From NCBI GenBank assembly GCA_019155205.2, contig JAHNZQ020000308.1, positions 4,622,512-4,686,511 on the forward strand: a stretch of 64,000 nt of DNA, written 5' to 3'. Shown in pieces: positions 39,792 to 50,500 of this stretch. A program made the translations under genes and the position numbers. The notes under the pieces were generated by a model. That model worked only from the letters and a program-made list of their open reading frames with translations, did not search any database and was not told where the DNA came from. Position 1 is the stretch's first letter. Every line of letters starts with the position of its first letter. This stretch comes from Gracilaria vermiculophylla. Taxonomy: Eukaryota > Rhodophyta > Florideophyceae > Gracilariales > Gracilariaceae.

Positions 39792-42700
39792 TTACATACC
39801 CATGTCTTCATCTTCATCTGTCCCACTTCCTTCATCCCACTCCCCCTCGCCACTATCATAGCTTTCCACAACCCGGCCTGACCTCCCAATGACTTCCCGC
39901 ACCTCACGGCGAACTGCTGCAGACCTCGCATCCGCAACAGGTCCATCAAAGCTCAGTGGTCGATACCGCCTCCTTTCTCGTCTTCTGTGTATCACAGCAA
40001 CGCTTCCCATAGGGCTCTCCCCAAAGGCGAACAGTGCTCGGGTGCCCGGCGTCATCGAGCCTACTCCATTAGTTCTACTTCTTCTAACGCTGTTCTGTCG
40101 ACTTAGAACCATGTTCCTTGTGGACGGGGACATGGGAGATACAACTATCGACCCAATTCGCACGGGGGATCTTCTCGTCCTCATGATTCGCATCGGGCTC
40201 TGCAACAACTTTCGACCAAGATCCTCAAACATTTCCTTTCGCTCCTGTCCTTCTCTTCGACTTGCCCGTCTTGCAAGATCATTCAAACCCTCTGCACCCT
40301 GGTCATCTGCTTTGTCTTCGCCGACAGCCTCTGCAAGCTTACCTGCATCGTGGCCATCTGTATTAAAACTCCCCAAATCCTCACCCATGGGCAAAATGAA
40401 ATCTCGCATGTGTGGCACGAACGCTTCGTTGTAAAAGCGAATGATGTCGCCTGTCTTGTCCTTTATCCCTGCCATTTTTAACTCTTCATCTTCAGTTGCA
40501 TCTTCCGTCAACAAATGTCCGTAATCTTCCAGTGAGATGTTGCGAAACACAGCTGGAGAATTGCTCAAGAACGTTGAATCGTTCGTGTGGTCCAGTCGGT
40601 TATAATGCCACACAATATGTCGGAACTGCAACTGAATATGACGAACCTTGGCCACCCCGTATATGACGCACAGAATGACCAAATCAACATGTCTGTTGAT
40701 TACCAAGTTCCATCGGCACCATAAGGCGTATTTCACGCCTCTCCACACTGGTGTCCGCAAGTTGATGAGATCAAGTCTTCTCAACAACTCCTCAGTCCTA
40801 GTGCCAGCCAAGGCAAATACTTTTTCATAAAAAAAGTCAAGAACTCTGGCGCGAGCCTCAACATCCCTGTAAAGCCGTTCCGGCCGCTCCATTTCCTTCA
40901 ATCTTGGCGTGCCCTTCACTTCTACTTCTCCCTCCAGAACTTTCTGCGGTTCTTCTTCAGAAAACGTGCCTTGCATTTTTTGTGGAGTCACCGGCGACGA
41001 CTGTTCCGCATGCTCGCGCTTCGGATCAAAGCTATCAGCTGACGATGTTTGATTGACCATCTGTGCGTCACCATCACTTGTTTCTTCCGACTCAGCTTGT
41101 GGTGAGCGCACTGTCTGTTCTTGCATCCGGACCCGATCTTTGCTGTAGGCCTGAAGGACGCGAACCAGGGGCGAGTCACGTCTCCAAGCCATCCATTCGA
41201 GGATACGAGCATCACAACAAATCAAATGATTCACCAAGCATCGTGGCATCTGAGGAACAAGGGTGCAAAACGCATCCAAAGCTTTCGTTAGTTCAAAAGG
41301 CGAAACATTGAAAGCGCGGTAAGCCACCGTGAAGACGTGAAGGTCCCTTCTGCCGTACGCAGCGACAGTAGTCTCCCACGCAAAGGTGAGAAAACTTTTG
41401 TGTAAAATATAGTTGTGAAGAACGTTGGAGGAGAACTTTTCAGGTTGTCGGCGCAGCCGACGATGCTCCTTTTCAAGAATGCCTTCCATGGCTGAGAAGT
41501 AGACGGCCAGTGCTTCACGCTTGTATCGGTTGGTGTTGAGGTCCTTGATCACGTTGCACAGCGCCTCCGAGTAGCGCCGACCAACGTCGATGATGGCCTG
41601 CAGTGCGCGGCCGCCGCCGGTGACCCTTCTCAGGCCGTCCGTGGTGGGCACACTCTCCAGTGGGCATGTGAGATACGTTTCGATTCGAGTCTCCGGACGC
41701 TTCTCCCGTCGCTCACTGATCCACGTGATAGAGCGGCTACTGTCCGTAACGGGAGTAAGGGGAACGTTGGACGAAGGAGGTGTAGGTGGCAACGTGGTTG
41801 TGCAGTGGGGTGTAACGGCAGCGACTGTGGCCAGCGCCTCCAATGCATCAGGGTGTGTGGAAACATAGCGAGAGAAGCGCGCCGGCGAGGACAGCGGCGT
41901 GAGTAAAGTGGAGCGAACACGTGGTCGACGAGGGGTTGGCGGGCGTGCTGAAGACGGAGTGACGGCAAAGTCTGCAGCCCTTCGTCGACGTCGAGGGCGT
42001 GGGGTAATAGAGGCAGACTGGCTCTGTTCATCTAAGGGGCGCTTACGTTTAAGGGGCGTCGAGGGCGGAGACGAGGGCTGAGGTAATGACGTGGATTGGG
42101 TGGGTGAAGAAGGATGAGGGAGGGATGATGGTGGTGCACATGGAATGTGCGACGGGGTGGGTGTTCCATTGCATGAAGACTGAGGTCGTATGGAGGGTGA
42201 AAGAGGTGGAGCAGTGACGGCGGCAAGCTGCGGAGCGTGGAGAAAGATACGCTCGTCGCTCACGAGAAGATCATCGACAGCGGTAAGTTGTTGCGAGTAA
42301 ACATGATCCAAGGCGTCGCAGTGTGCGTCGAGATGGGTGTGGAGATGAGCGTCAGGAGCCGGAAAGAACGGTAAGCGTTGCTGGATAGGAGGAGGCAGGA
42401 GGGTGTCAACTGCGCGACGATAATGGTGCAGCTCGCTGGGCACGGCGCATGTTGCCCGGAAGATGGCGTTCTCCGGATCATCGGCTGTAATGAGACCAGA
42501 CTGCATGAGGCAAGCAAGCAGCAGGTGGTAGGCCTGCACGTGGGTGTAGCCCGAGTGCGAAGGGGAGGACAGAGAGGCCTTTGCCACGATGAACAAGAGC
42601 CAAGCCAGACGTGGGGCGCTGGGATGATGATGAAGCAAGCGGCGAGCGATGAGAAAGTGAAGCTTCCTCCACACGTACGCAGTCACCATGAAGGCGGTGT

Positions 42701-43151
42701 GAGAAGGACGCACGGCACGGCTTGCGGGGGGTGGGGACGGGGGTGTGCTGCGATTGAACGTTTGGCGTTGAGGGGTTTGGGCGTTGAGAATGTGCTCCGG
42801 AACGTGGCGAACTTGGGCGTTTGCGGCGTCGAGCAATTGTGAGAGGGGGAGTTGGGGGATCTGGTGCGCGCGGTGGGCGACGGACGCAATGTACAAAGCA
42901 CAAGCCGAGGAGTACAGATCGGGAGGGGACGGGATGGCGGAGTCGTGTATAGAACGAGCCAGATTAGCGACACGGGCGGGAAACGCGAGGCGATGGACGA
43001 GTACGTCGATGCAATCGTCGGGGGAGGGCGAGTGCGGCAGTTGATGAGGGCGTTCGGTCTGCATTTGGCGGTGGGGGGAGGTTGGGGGAGGTGGCGAAAG
43101 CTGTTGAGGGGGGGGGGAGTGGGGAGTCGGAGGAAGTGGAGACAGCGGCAT
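39792..43151 (-). CDS. Retinoblastoma-related protein (RBR)
   Basis: A 1119-residue pocket protein, the E2F-binding repressor of S-phase entry. The N-terminal cyclin-like domain is at about 30-300. A Ser/Pro-rich linker with many TP/SP sites follows. Pocket A is about 465-660 (ITWISERREKRPETRIETYL opening, LEKEHRRLRR, ending RCLVNHLICCDARILEWMAW). Pocket B is about 765-865 (LDFFYEKVFALAGTRTEELL, WCRWNLVINRHVDLVILCVIYG, which forms the LxCxE groove region). The C-terminus has several SP/TP sites (SPVRIGS, SPMSPST, MTPGTRA) expected to be CDK targets. The start at 43151 is the first ATG downstream of the G/C homopolymers; MQTERP at 43064 is an alternative. A poly-Pro frame continues upstream through the homopolymer and is probably leader. 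Confidence in the family is high. Confidence 0.9.
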   Translation of the reverse strand: MPLSPLPPTPHSPPPQQLSPPPPTSPHRQMQTERPHQLPHSPSPDDCIDVLVHRLAFPARVANLARSIHDSAIPSPPDLYSSACALYIASVAHRAHQIPQLPLSQLLDAANAQVRHVPEHILNAQTPQRQTFNRSTPPSPPPASRAVRPSHTAFMVTAYVWRKLHFLIARRLLHHHPSAPRLAWLLFIVAKASLSSPSHSGYTHVQAYHLLLACLMQSGLITADDPENAIFRATCAVPSELHHYRRAVDTLLPPPIQQRLPFFPAPDAHLHTHLDAHCDALDHVYSQQLTAVDDLLVSDERIFLHAPQLAAVTAPPLSPSIRPQSSCNGTPTPSHIPCAPPSSLPHPSSPTQSTSLPQPSSPPSTPLKRKRPLDEQSQSASITPRPRRRRRAADFAVTPSSARPPTPRRPRVRSTLLTPLSSPARFSRYVSTHPDALEALATVAAVTPHCTTTLPPTPPSSNVPLTPVTDSSRSITWISERREKRPETRIETYLTCPLESVPTTDGLRRVTGGGRALQAIIDVGRRYSEALCNVIKDLNTNRYKREALAVYFSAMEGILEKEHRRLRRQPEKFSSNVLHNYILHKSFLTFAWETTVAAYGRRDLHVFTVAYRAFNVSPFELTKALDAFCTLVPQMPRCLVNHLICCDARILEWMAWRRDSPLVRVLQAYSKDRVRMQEQTVRSPQAESEETSDGDAQMVNQTSSADSFDPKREHAEQSSPVTPQKMQGTFSEEEPQKVLEGEVEVKGTPRLKEMERPERLYRDVEARARVLDFFYEKVFALAGTRTEELLRRLDLINLRTPVWRGVKYALWCRWNLVINRHVDLVILCVIYGVAKVRHIQLQFRHIVWHYNRLDHTNDSTFLSNSPAVFRNISLEDYGHLLTEDATEDEELKMAGIKDKTGDIIRFYNEAFVPHMRDFILPMGEDLGSFNTDGHDAGKLAEAVGEDKADDQGAEGLNDLARRASRREGQERKEMFEDLGRKLLQSPMRIMRTRRSPVRIGSIVVSPMSPSTRNMVLSRQNSVRRSRTNGVGSMTPGTRALFAFGESPMGSVAVIHRRRERRRYRPLSFDGPVADARSAAVRREVREVIGRSGRVVESYDSGEGEWDEGSGTDEDEDMGM

Positions 43152-43198
43152 GGGGCGTGGGCGTGCGGGGGGAGGGGGGGGGGGGGGGGGGTGTTGGG

Positions 43199-43199
<1 letters not shown>

Positions 43200-43273
<74 letters not shown>
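43200..43273 (+). repeat. 74-base G homopolymer (with a separate 18-base run)
   Basis: An uninterrupted run of 74 G on plus, C on the RBR coding strand, 48 bases upstream of the chosen RBR start. A separate run of 18 G lies at 43174-43191. It mirrors the run upstream of the casein kinase gene in position, strand and length. Confidence 0.85.
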
Positions 43274-44199
43274 CGCGCGGCGGGGAGGGCGACAGCGAGG
43301 GCGGCGTGAAAGCGTGAGCACGGCATGCACAGGCGCGCGCGCGCATACGGCGAGTGGAGCGAAGGGTGGGCGACACGGCGCGGCGATGAAATAAAAAGCG
43401 TAGAGAGCGCGCGCGGCACCAGCCACCGCCAGCACAGCTACGCACGGAGCGCCACACACCGCGACGCGGCGCTTTGTCGGGCGCTTTCTTTCGTTTGGTT
43501 TCCCGCGCTTTTGAGCGCGTGCCGCGCCCACGCAGCGCGTCACGCGTGTGCGCCGCGCTGCTTCCCGCCATTTTGCACGCCGTTGGCGGCGGATGTGCCC
43601 CACGCATTTGCGCCGCGCGCGCGGGACGCGCCCGTGCGGTCGCTCCCCCCCCCCATGGGGGGAGCGTACACTGAGTGCTTCTTTCGCTATTGTGCCTTAC
43701 GTAGCACGCTGCCGTAGGTTGGGCTCACAGCGCCGTCTTCCGCCCGCTTGGCGCGCCATCATTCGCTCACGTTGCCGCCCATGCCAAAGCGGCCCGCGAA
43801 GCTGCCAGCACAGATCGCGCCACGCTCATTCTCTTATCCACTTGCAAATGTTATTCCAATCCTCTAGCAAAGTTGCTCTCCCTGTGACCGTTCATCACCC
43901 ACGAGAACCGCCCTTTGCAACCCTTGTGCAGAGTTCTTTGCTTTGCTGCCAGCTTCGAGTCACACCCGCGCCGCAACCGCCGCCCTGTCATGTTTTGTGC
44001 ATCCACTCCACAATGTCTAGATTCGCTGACACAGCGCTATGTGGCTAAACGCTCGCAACGGTCCCATGTGGCAGTCCAATTGTTCGGGCCTTCCACCAAA
44101 TGTCAACCACAAAGCCCCACCCACAATCATTCACTTTTGCCATCGTCCCACTTTTTTACAGCCCGGCTGTGTCACGCCATTTAGGTTCTCACGAGTTTT

Positions 44200-46600
44200 A
44201 TATGTTAAAAAATACCCATTTTTTTAATCTCTCAAGTACTCCTGTATCTGGCGCGCATCCTGCTCACTTGTTTAATGAGTTGAGCAAGTTTCTTATTTGC
44301 TGTATGAATGCACTTCTTTCCACGCTCACTTAAAATGCCTGCGGTTTTAGACTTTCATTTTTTTTCTTTTGGTACACGGTGATTATCGCGTTTTGCTGAT
44401 CACTAGGAGAGAAAAATAACATTTTTTTTTTTGCAATAAGGAAAACTTTTTGTTTGAAAAACTTTCGTGAGTACCATTCAGATGCTACCAAAATTGACAA
44501 AACAGAAAAAAAAAATTGAGCAAAGAGCAATTTTCTTCTAGTGCTTGCTCTCTTCGGAGAGACCCACAAATATTTTAAACTTTGATTTTCATAGTGCCTA
44601 GTACGGCATGTGCATTATTTCCCTTAATACTCATTCATGAAGCAAACCTCCCGATAGACAAAAAGACGTACACAAAACGAGGCGGTCACTTATTGCCAGG
44701 CGAATACAGACCAGGTCCTCTGCTAAAAACGAGAACGCTTTCGCCTTTGCGGTTGACTCTCACTCTTTTTGCTCCGCTTCCAAATAAAAAATCGATTGCG
44801 TGCAGTGAATTGCCGATCATTTCAAATTAAACTTCAAAAATAAAATGTTTTTGAATTTTTTGTTTATCTACAATCAAATGTTCTTTTTTATTCCAACAAA
44901 GAATATGAGAACGCACACTTGCTAGCCAGATCATGGTAAATATTGCAACTGCTTTCAATAAATTAAATTGTTTCACAGATCTGTATATTGAGGATACAGC
45001 TCGCCATTATTTCCGAATTGTGCGCTCATGTTTAAAGGATAGCATAAAAAATATCTTTAACTGTGTTTGCAGCCTGAAATTATATCATAAAAATATTATT
45101 CTGACACAAATGGTTATAGGTTCGAATGTTGTTGGCATTTTGAAAGAAAAAAATGTTTTCAAAACTATTCCTAGTTCAAAATCTTACTATAGTGACCAAC
45201 AGATAAAATTTCTTCAGATTTTTGTCATTCAAAAGTTACTCCGATCAATCAACAAAAACAAATTCATCCACTCAACGGGCTGGAATGATACTACTCAGTC
45301 TTTACCGAAATAAAAGATGGCGAGCTTAACAGGTTTTTTGTACCTTCATTAAATTTTCATTTAGAAGTTAATCATGATGTTTTATTCTCCTCATGAAAGA
45401 AAAGTATACTTTTTTCAGACGTTATTAAAAATTTTTAGGAGTTCTATGGCTTCAAAAAACAATACAAAACATACCAAAATTATTTATGCTGAAAAAATGT
45501 TTTTTGTGGTTTATTATCTTTTTATATGTAGAAAAGAATTCATATAGATGACTGCACCCTTCTTTTCAATGTTGAAGATATCTTCCCTGATTTTTTAATG
45601 CGTGATGCGATTAAATTTCTGTATAATTGCAGTGCAATAATGCTGGGTGATTGAACAACATGGCATGATCAAAATCGATGTTGTTCATTCGAGTACCATG
45701 AATTTGTTGTACAATTATTCATTTTGGGTATTGATACCGAGAAGGCCGCCCAGGTAAGGGATTCTTGGCATTTTGAAATGACAGCGTTTGTTCAGATCCA
45801 AATTTCGCTATCTCCTGTCACGCCCAATTACGAACAACGCTGACACTTGAAAGAACGTGCCGATATGCAATTTGGTTGCAAAACCTGATGTAATTGCCAG
45901 TAGTGCTCACATTTTGAGTACCCTAAACAGGTTGTCTGCCAACTGAGCCTAGATCAACCGCGACCAAACTGCAGCAGCTTGGACAAATTGCAAAGTTGCT
46001 CGGGCATTGGTAAACTTGGATTGAAGCTGCTGAAAAGCTCTCCGTGATGCTCGGCATTTTACACTTTACGAGGAGGGCATTAAGGTAATACATCATGTCG
46101 CAGAACTCTAATGGTCTGCAAATAGTCGCATCTGAGTGAGCATGAGATCATTTACAATTCTTTGAATGCTGGCGCGGAAAAAAGAATCTAACACAGCAAA
46201 AAATTATCTGCAATACATCGCTTCCGTGTTTTAAGAAAAAAAAAGACGAGAAAAAGTGGTTTGAGCAGCATTATTATTAAGTCTTCTTACTTTTTGAGCG
46301 TTACTTTTCACTTGTTATTGCGCATAGAAAAGAAAAAGTTAATAATTCGATGAAATTTTAAATGTTTGAAGCAATTCTGAGAACCCTTACTCTAAGCAAT
46401 CACTTGCAATGGACAATAAGTGTTGAACAACTATTGCAAGAAAAAAACCTGAATAATCAGTTGCTTGCATTCATGTTAAGAATTTCTGTTCATGTGATCT
46501 TTCTGGCAGAACCTTCCAGATTTTGTTAGACTAAGTGGATTGTTCTCCTGAGAAATTAACTTGGAGAAACGATTCTGCACGGGTACATCTATGTTTTTTG
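44200..46600. other. A/T-rich gene-free island (about 30% GC)
   Basis: Hand counts over sampled 60-base lines between 44.8 and 45.5 kb give about 17 to 42% GC, averaging near 29%, whereas neighbouring genes are near 50%. One frame of 126 codons (44933-45313) has no recognisable domain and its Asn/Lys/Ile/Phe-rich makeup follows from composition. No transposase, reverse transcriptase or terminal repeats were found. Confidence 0.6.
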
Positions 46601-47581
46601 TGCAAATCGTTCTCATTGGACGCTAGTGGCTATACTTCGAACCGTCGTACTCTTTAGGGTTTTTTTCATCAGCAATTACATCGATGAAACTGAAGAGTCC
46701 TGTGGGGCCCCATGGTAACTAAGCACAATCCTTCTCTGGCAAAGACCTGCTCTTTTGTTCAGTCAATCGCTGGGTAGCATTCTTGAGAAACAGGAACGCC
46801 ACGGGGAGCATACCTGCACTGCTTCACGAGTGACAATTTACAGTACAGTGCAACAGATCATGCAAACGTTGTCTGATGTTGTATGAGAGATCCGCGATGG
46901 CCCGCCCAGCTACTCAAGTGGCAGAATTGAAGTAGCTCGCTGATCGTTGCAAATTCCAAGTCGCCGCAAGATGCAAAAACAGCTTCTCAGTTAACTCTAC
47001 TTTATGTACCTGGCAGTGATATGATGCCAACTTCCGGCCCTTGTTTCTAGGCTGATCCTGTCCGGTTTTAAAAGAGGCTGGCAGTTTGAAGTGATAATGA
47101 AAGATATTGACCACACGTCAAGTCTTGCCTGAGTTAATGATCTAAAAAATCATGTTCCTCGACGCTTTCGACACCACTGGGCCGTTTCTTTAGCTCAAGT
47201 ACAGCTGAAGAGAAGGGACTCGCAGCTATGTTGTGATCCAATTTCGAGTCAGTGATACGAGCATGCTCGCCATACAGATTGTTACACACGTGGTGTCGTG
47301 GACAAGTGCATACGTGTACACGTTACATCGTGAACACGTGAAACAGGAATGTGCGAGAGGAAAGGAACTGTGCAGTAGCGAATGGCCAGATGCCAATTTG
47401 GCTCTCACCATTCGCAGTGGGCAACGCAGCGAGGAACCGAACAACCGAACTCTGAAAACACACCCATGAGAGCAGTCACAGGGGCGTTCCCGCTGATGCT
47501 GTGGACTGCGCCCCTAACGAAATGCGGCATCGTCGCCGCACGTAGCTCTCTCCACCCCTGTGAGCAGCCCGGCGCTGCGCA

Positions 47582-50500
47582 ATGGCTGCTCAAAGTCCCA
47601 GCGAGCCTTCCACCCGTCATGAGCTTACGCCACCCCCGCCGCGCTCAATGACCCCCCCCCCTGCGCACGATGCTGTAGCGCCCCCGTACGCCGCGCCCGT
47701 GTCGGAGCTCCCGCACCGTTTTCACGAGCATGATCAATTGCACCAGTTCGTCCCGTCGCTCCCCTTGGAGCAGCTTGACCAACCCGCCGCGAGGGATGTC
47801 GCCATTCCATTGCTTGACGATGACCAGCCGCTCAAGGGCTTTGACACACTGGATGCAGTGCAGCGCTTTTCGTTGGGAGCTCTGGCCGTCGTTCTTCTCA
47901 ACCAACGCGCCAATGACTTGAACGATATTGCCTTTGCTCGCACGCAAGCCACCAACATCTTGCAGGCTTTGAATATTCCCCCCAGCCAACAGACGGCCCT
48001 CATCGCGCTGGAGCCCTCCTCACCGTCGCGAATGGATGTCATAACCGACTGTGTCAATCTCGTGGGCGACGAAGATTCCCGTTTTCGTTCCTTACAAGCC
48101 ATGTTGGCTCTTTCAGTAGCCACTGGTTCCTATGACGCTAGGAGTCGAGCGTTTTTAACATCCGTGGCCATGCACTTTCGCATACCATGGCCTCTTGTCG
48201 CAGCTGTTGAGCTTGCCGTAGCCATTCACCTCCTTCAACAATCCCAGGCAGCCAACTCTCAAAGTCCTACCGACGCCACTCATCAGCTCTCCCTACGTGG
48301 CTCCAATGCGAGTGATGACAGTCAGTCCACTGCATCATCGAACACGTCAAGGCCAAACGCCAAATCGGTGGACCAATTGCTCACTGAAAGGCGGAAGAGG
48401 AAAATTCGCGCAAAGAAAGCCATGAAGATCGGTGGCATCACCCTGGCAGGGGGTGTCATGTTTGGGCTTACGGGAGGGCTCATTGCGCCGGCACTTCTGA
48501 CGGCATTGGCGGGAGTCGGAGTCGCTGGCGCAGCTGGCCTCGCGGCATCTGGCTCCGTTGCTTCGGCTGCCGTTGTAGGCGGCCTGTTCGGCGTCGCGGG
48601 TGCCGGCTTTACCGTTAAGAAGGCAAAAAATCGCGTGAGCACGAATCTTGAAGAGTTTGACTTTGAACACCCTGCTGATCCACGAGTCATCGAGGAACGG
48701 CAGCGTCGATCGCAGCGAGAGAAAAAGAGAATGGAGAAAATGATCGCCGAACAACTGAAGGCACAAGCAGAAAAAGCGCATACGGCAATCGAGGCAAATC
48801 CTGAGACGGATTCCACTCTGAAGAACGACGAAATTGACGCGGAGAAAGAGTTGCCTCGACCCCCGACGCACAGTGATGATGAAGACGAGTATGATGACCT
48901 GGAGACCGAGAGTAAAAAGCGTTCACACGTTAGCAAGCGCAAGAAGAAGAAGAGGGAAAAGAGAAAGGTTGGTTCACGCGGGCTCGAATCTCAAAGCCAA
49001 GTGGCAAGTCTTCATATTTGTATATCAGTGCCGGCTTGGTTGACTGATAGAGGATTCGGTAGTGCTCTTGATCAGTTTGAGCCTGCTCTCAAGGTCGAGT
49101 TGCCGTATGCACAACACATTGCTTTACGATGGGAATCGCGACGTTTATTTGAAATGGCCATGGCGTTTGCCAAGTTTTGGGCATCGAAAGCCACTGTTAC
49201 CACTCTGCAACAGACCTATCCGCATGCGGTTGCTGCTGCGTCCACGATGGCGGGCGCTGTCGCGTTTGCCATTGCAATGCCTCTCACGGTCATGTCGTGC
49301 ATGGATTATGTTGATAATCCATGGTCCATTCTAGTCTCCCGATCAAATGGCGCCGGGGAAGAGTTAGCCGATGTGCTGGTAGAGCGAAGCTATGGGAATC
49401 GCCCAGTCACTCTGTTTGCTTACTCAATAGGAGCGCGAGTAGTATTGAAGTGTCTGGAATCTCTTGCGTCGCGCAAAGCCCACGGTATCGTAGACAACGT
49501 GTTTATCATGGGGGGCGCTGTCAGTGCTGATCCAGAGCGATGGAAGAAGTTGTTGCCTGTTATTGCAGGGCGAATAGTCAACGGCTTTAGCTCCGATGAT
49601 TGGGCGCTTGCTTTCTTCCACAGAGGATGTGGGCATGGCATGTATGTTGCTGGCCTGAGGAAAGTGGAGCTTGAAAGAATTGAAAACTTGAATATGGCTT
49701 ATCTTGGTTTTGAAGGCCATCGAGAGCTTAAAGACTTCATCCCTCGTGTTATGCGCGCAATGGGTGTCGGAACGGGGCACATAACCATGCCGCCAGCCAA
49801 ACTTGTAAGAAAAAGAAGTCGCTCTAAGCGGCGACATCATTCTCTGGTTTGTGAAGAACCAGGTAAGCCGCATCAGACATCGCATGGAAATCACTCTCCC
49901 GCACGTTTGGACTCGGATTTGGAATCAAAGAATTCTATCAATTTGTCTTCCCAAACCAGCTCTCAAAGCAACGAAAACGGTATCCCTCTTCCTCCGCCTA
50001 CTGCGTACAGTCTAGCGGATGATAGCGCCACTGTGTCAAATGAGGAAAAATTGAGATCTCATCGCTCCAACTCCGATGCATCAGTAACCACAAAGTCGAA
50101 ATCATGGTCGAAATCACTGCTTTCATGGGGGTCTTGGCCGGGGGGTAGCTTCCACAAGAAATCTAAAGGGCCAAAGCAAGTCAATGGTAAGAGCGGTGCG
50201 CAGAACGCTGACGACACCAATGTCGCAAATGGAGTTGAAACAGTAGACGAGCTGGAAGGTCGCGAGGAAGAAGTCAGCGGAATGCGCATGGAGCCGTTGC
50301 AAGAGGACCAAGATGGTTTGGGTTCAAATGCAGAATACACGGTAGAGTCAGCGCGAGAAGTGAACCTCGAGCATGCGGAAGTGGATCAAGATGATTTGCG
50401 TTTAAATGCAGAATATACGGTAGAGTCAGTGCAAGAAGTGACCCGCGAGGACGCGGAAGTGGACAATGAGGGAGGCGAGGAACGTTTTGATTGGGAGAAG

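Larger units (their letters stand above)
43152..47581. promoter_or_regulatory. Divergent intergenic region, RBR / TMCO4-like
   Basis: A 4.4-kb gap between outward-facing genes. The RBR side (to about 43.8 kb) is GC-rich with G runs of 18 and 74. A gene-free A/T-rich island fills about 44.2-46.6 kb. The rest is of average composition up to the TMCO4-like start. No RNA gene or transposon was recognised. Confidence 0.55.

Noticed and set aside
43152..43607. Upstream extension of the RBR frame through the homopolymer
   Set aside because: Low-complexity translation with no conserved sequence. It remains possible as a poly-Pro N-terminus, but is less likely than leader.
45100..45150. GGTTCGAAT word resembling a tRNA T-arm
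   Set aside because: No flanking stem pairs, no anticodon arm and no acceptor pairing nearby. The same word at about 37820 lies in a coding frame.
44933..45313. 126-codon frame in the A/T-rich island
   Set aside because: Composition-driven Lys/Asn/Ile-rich sequence without a recognised family; kept only as part of the island note.
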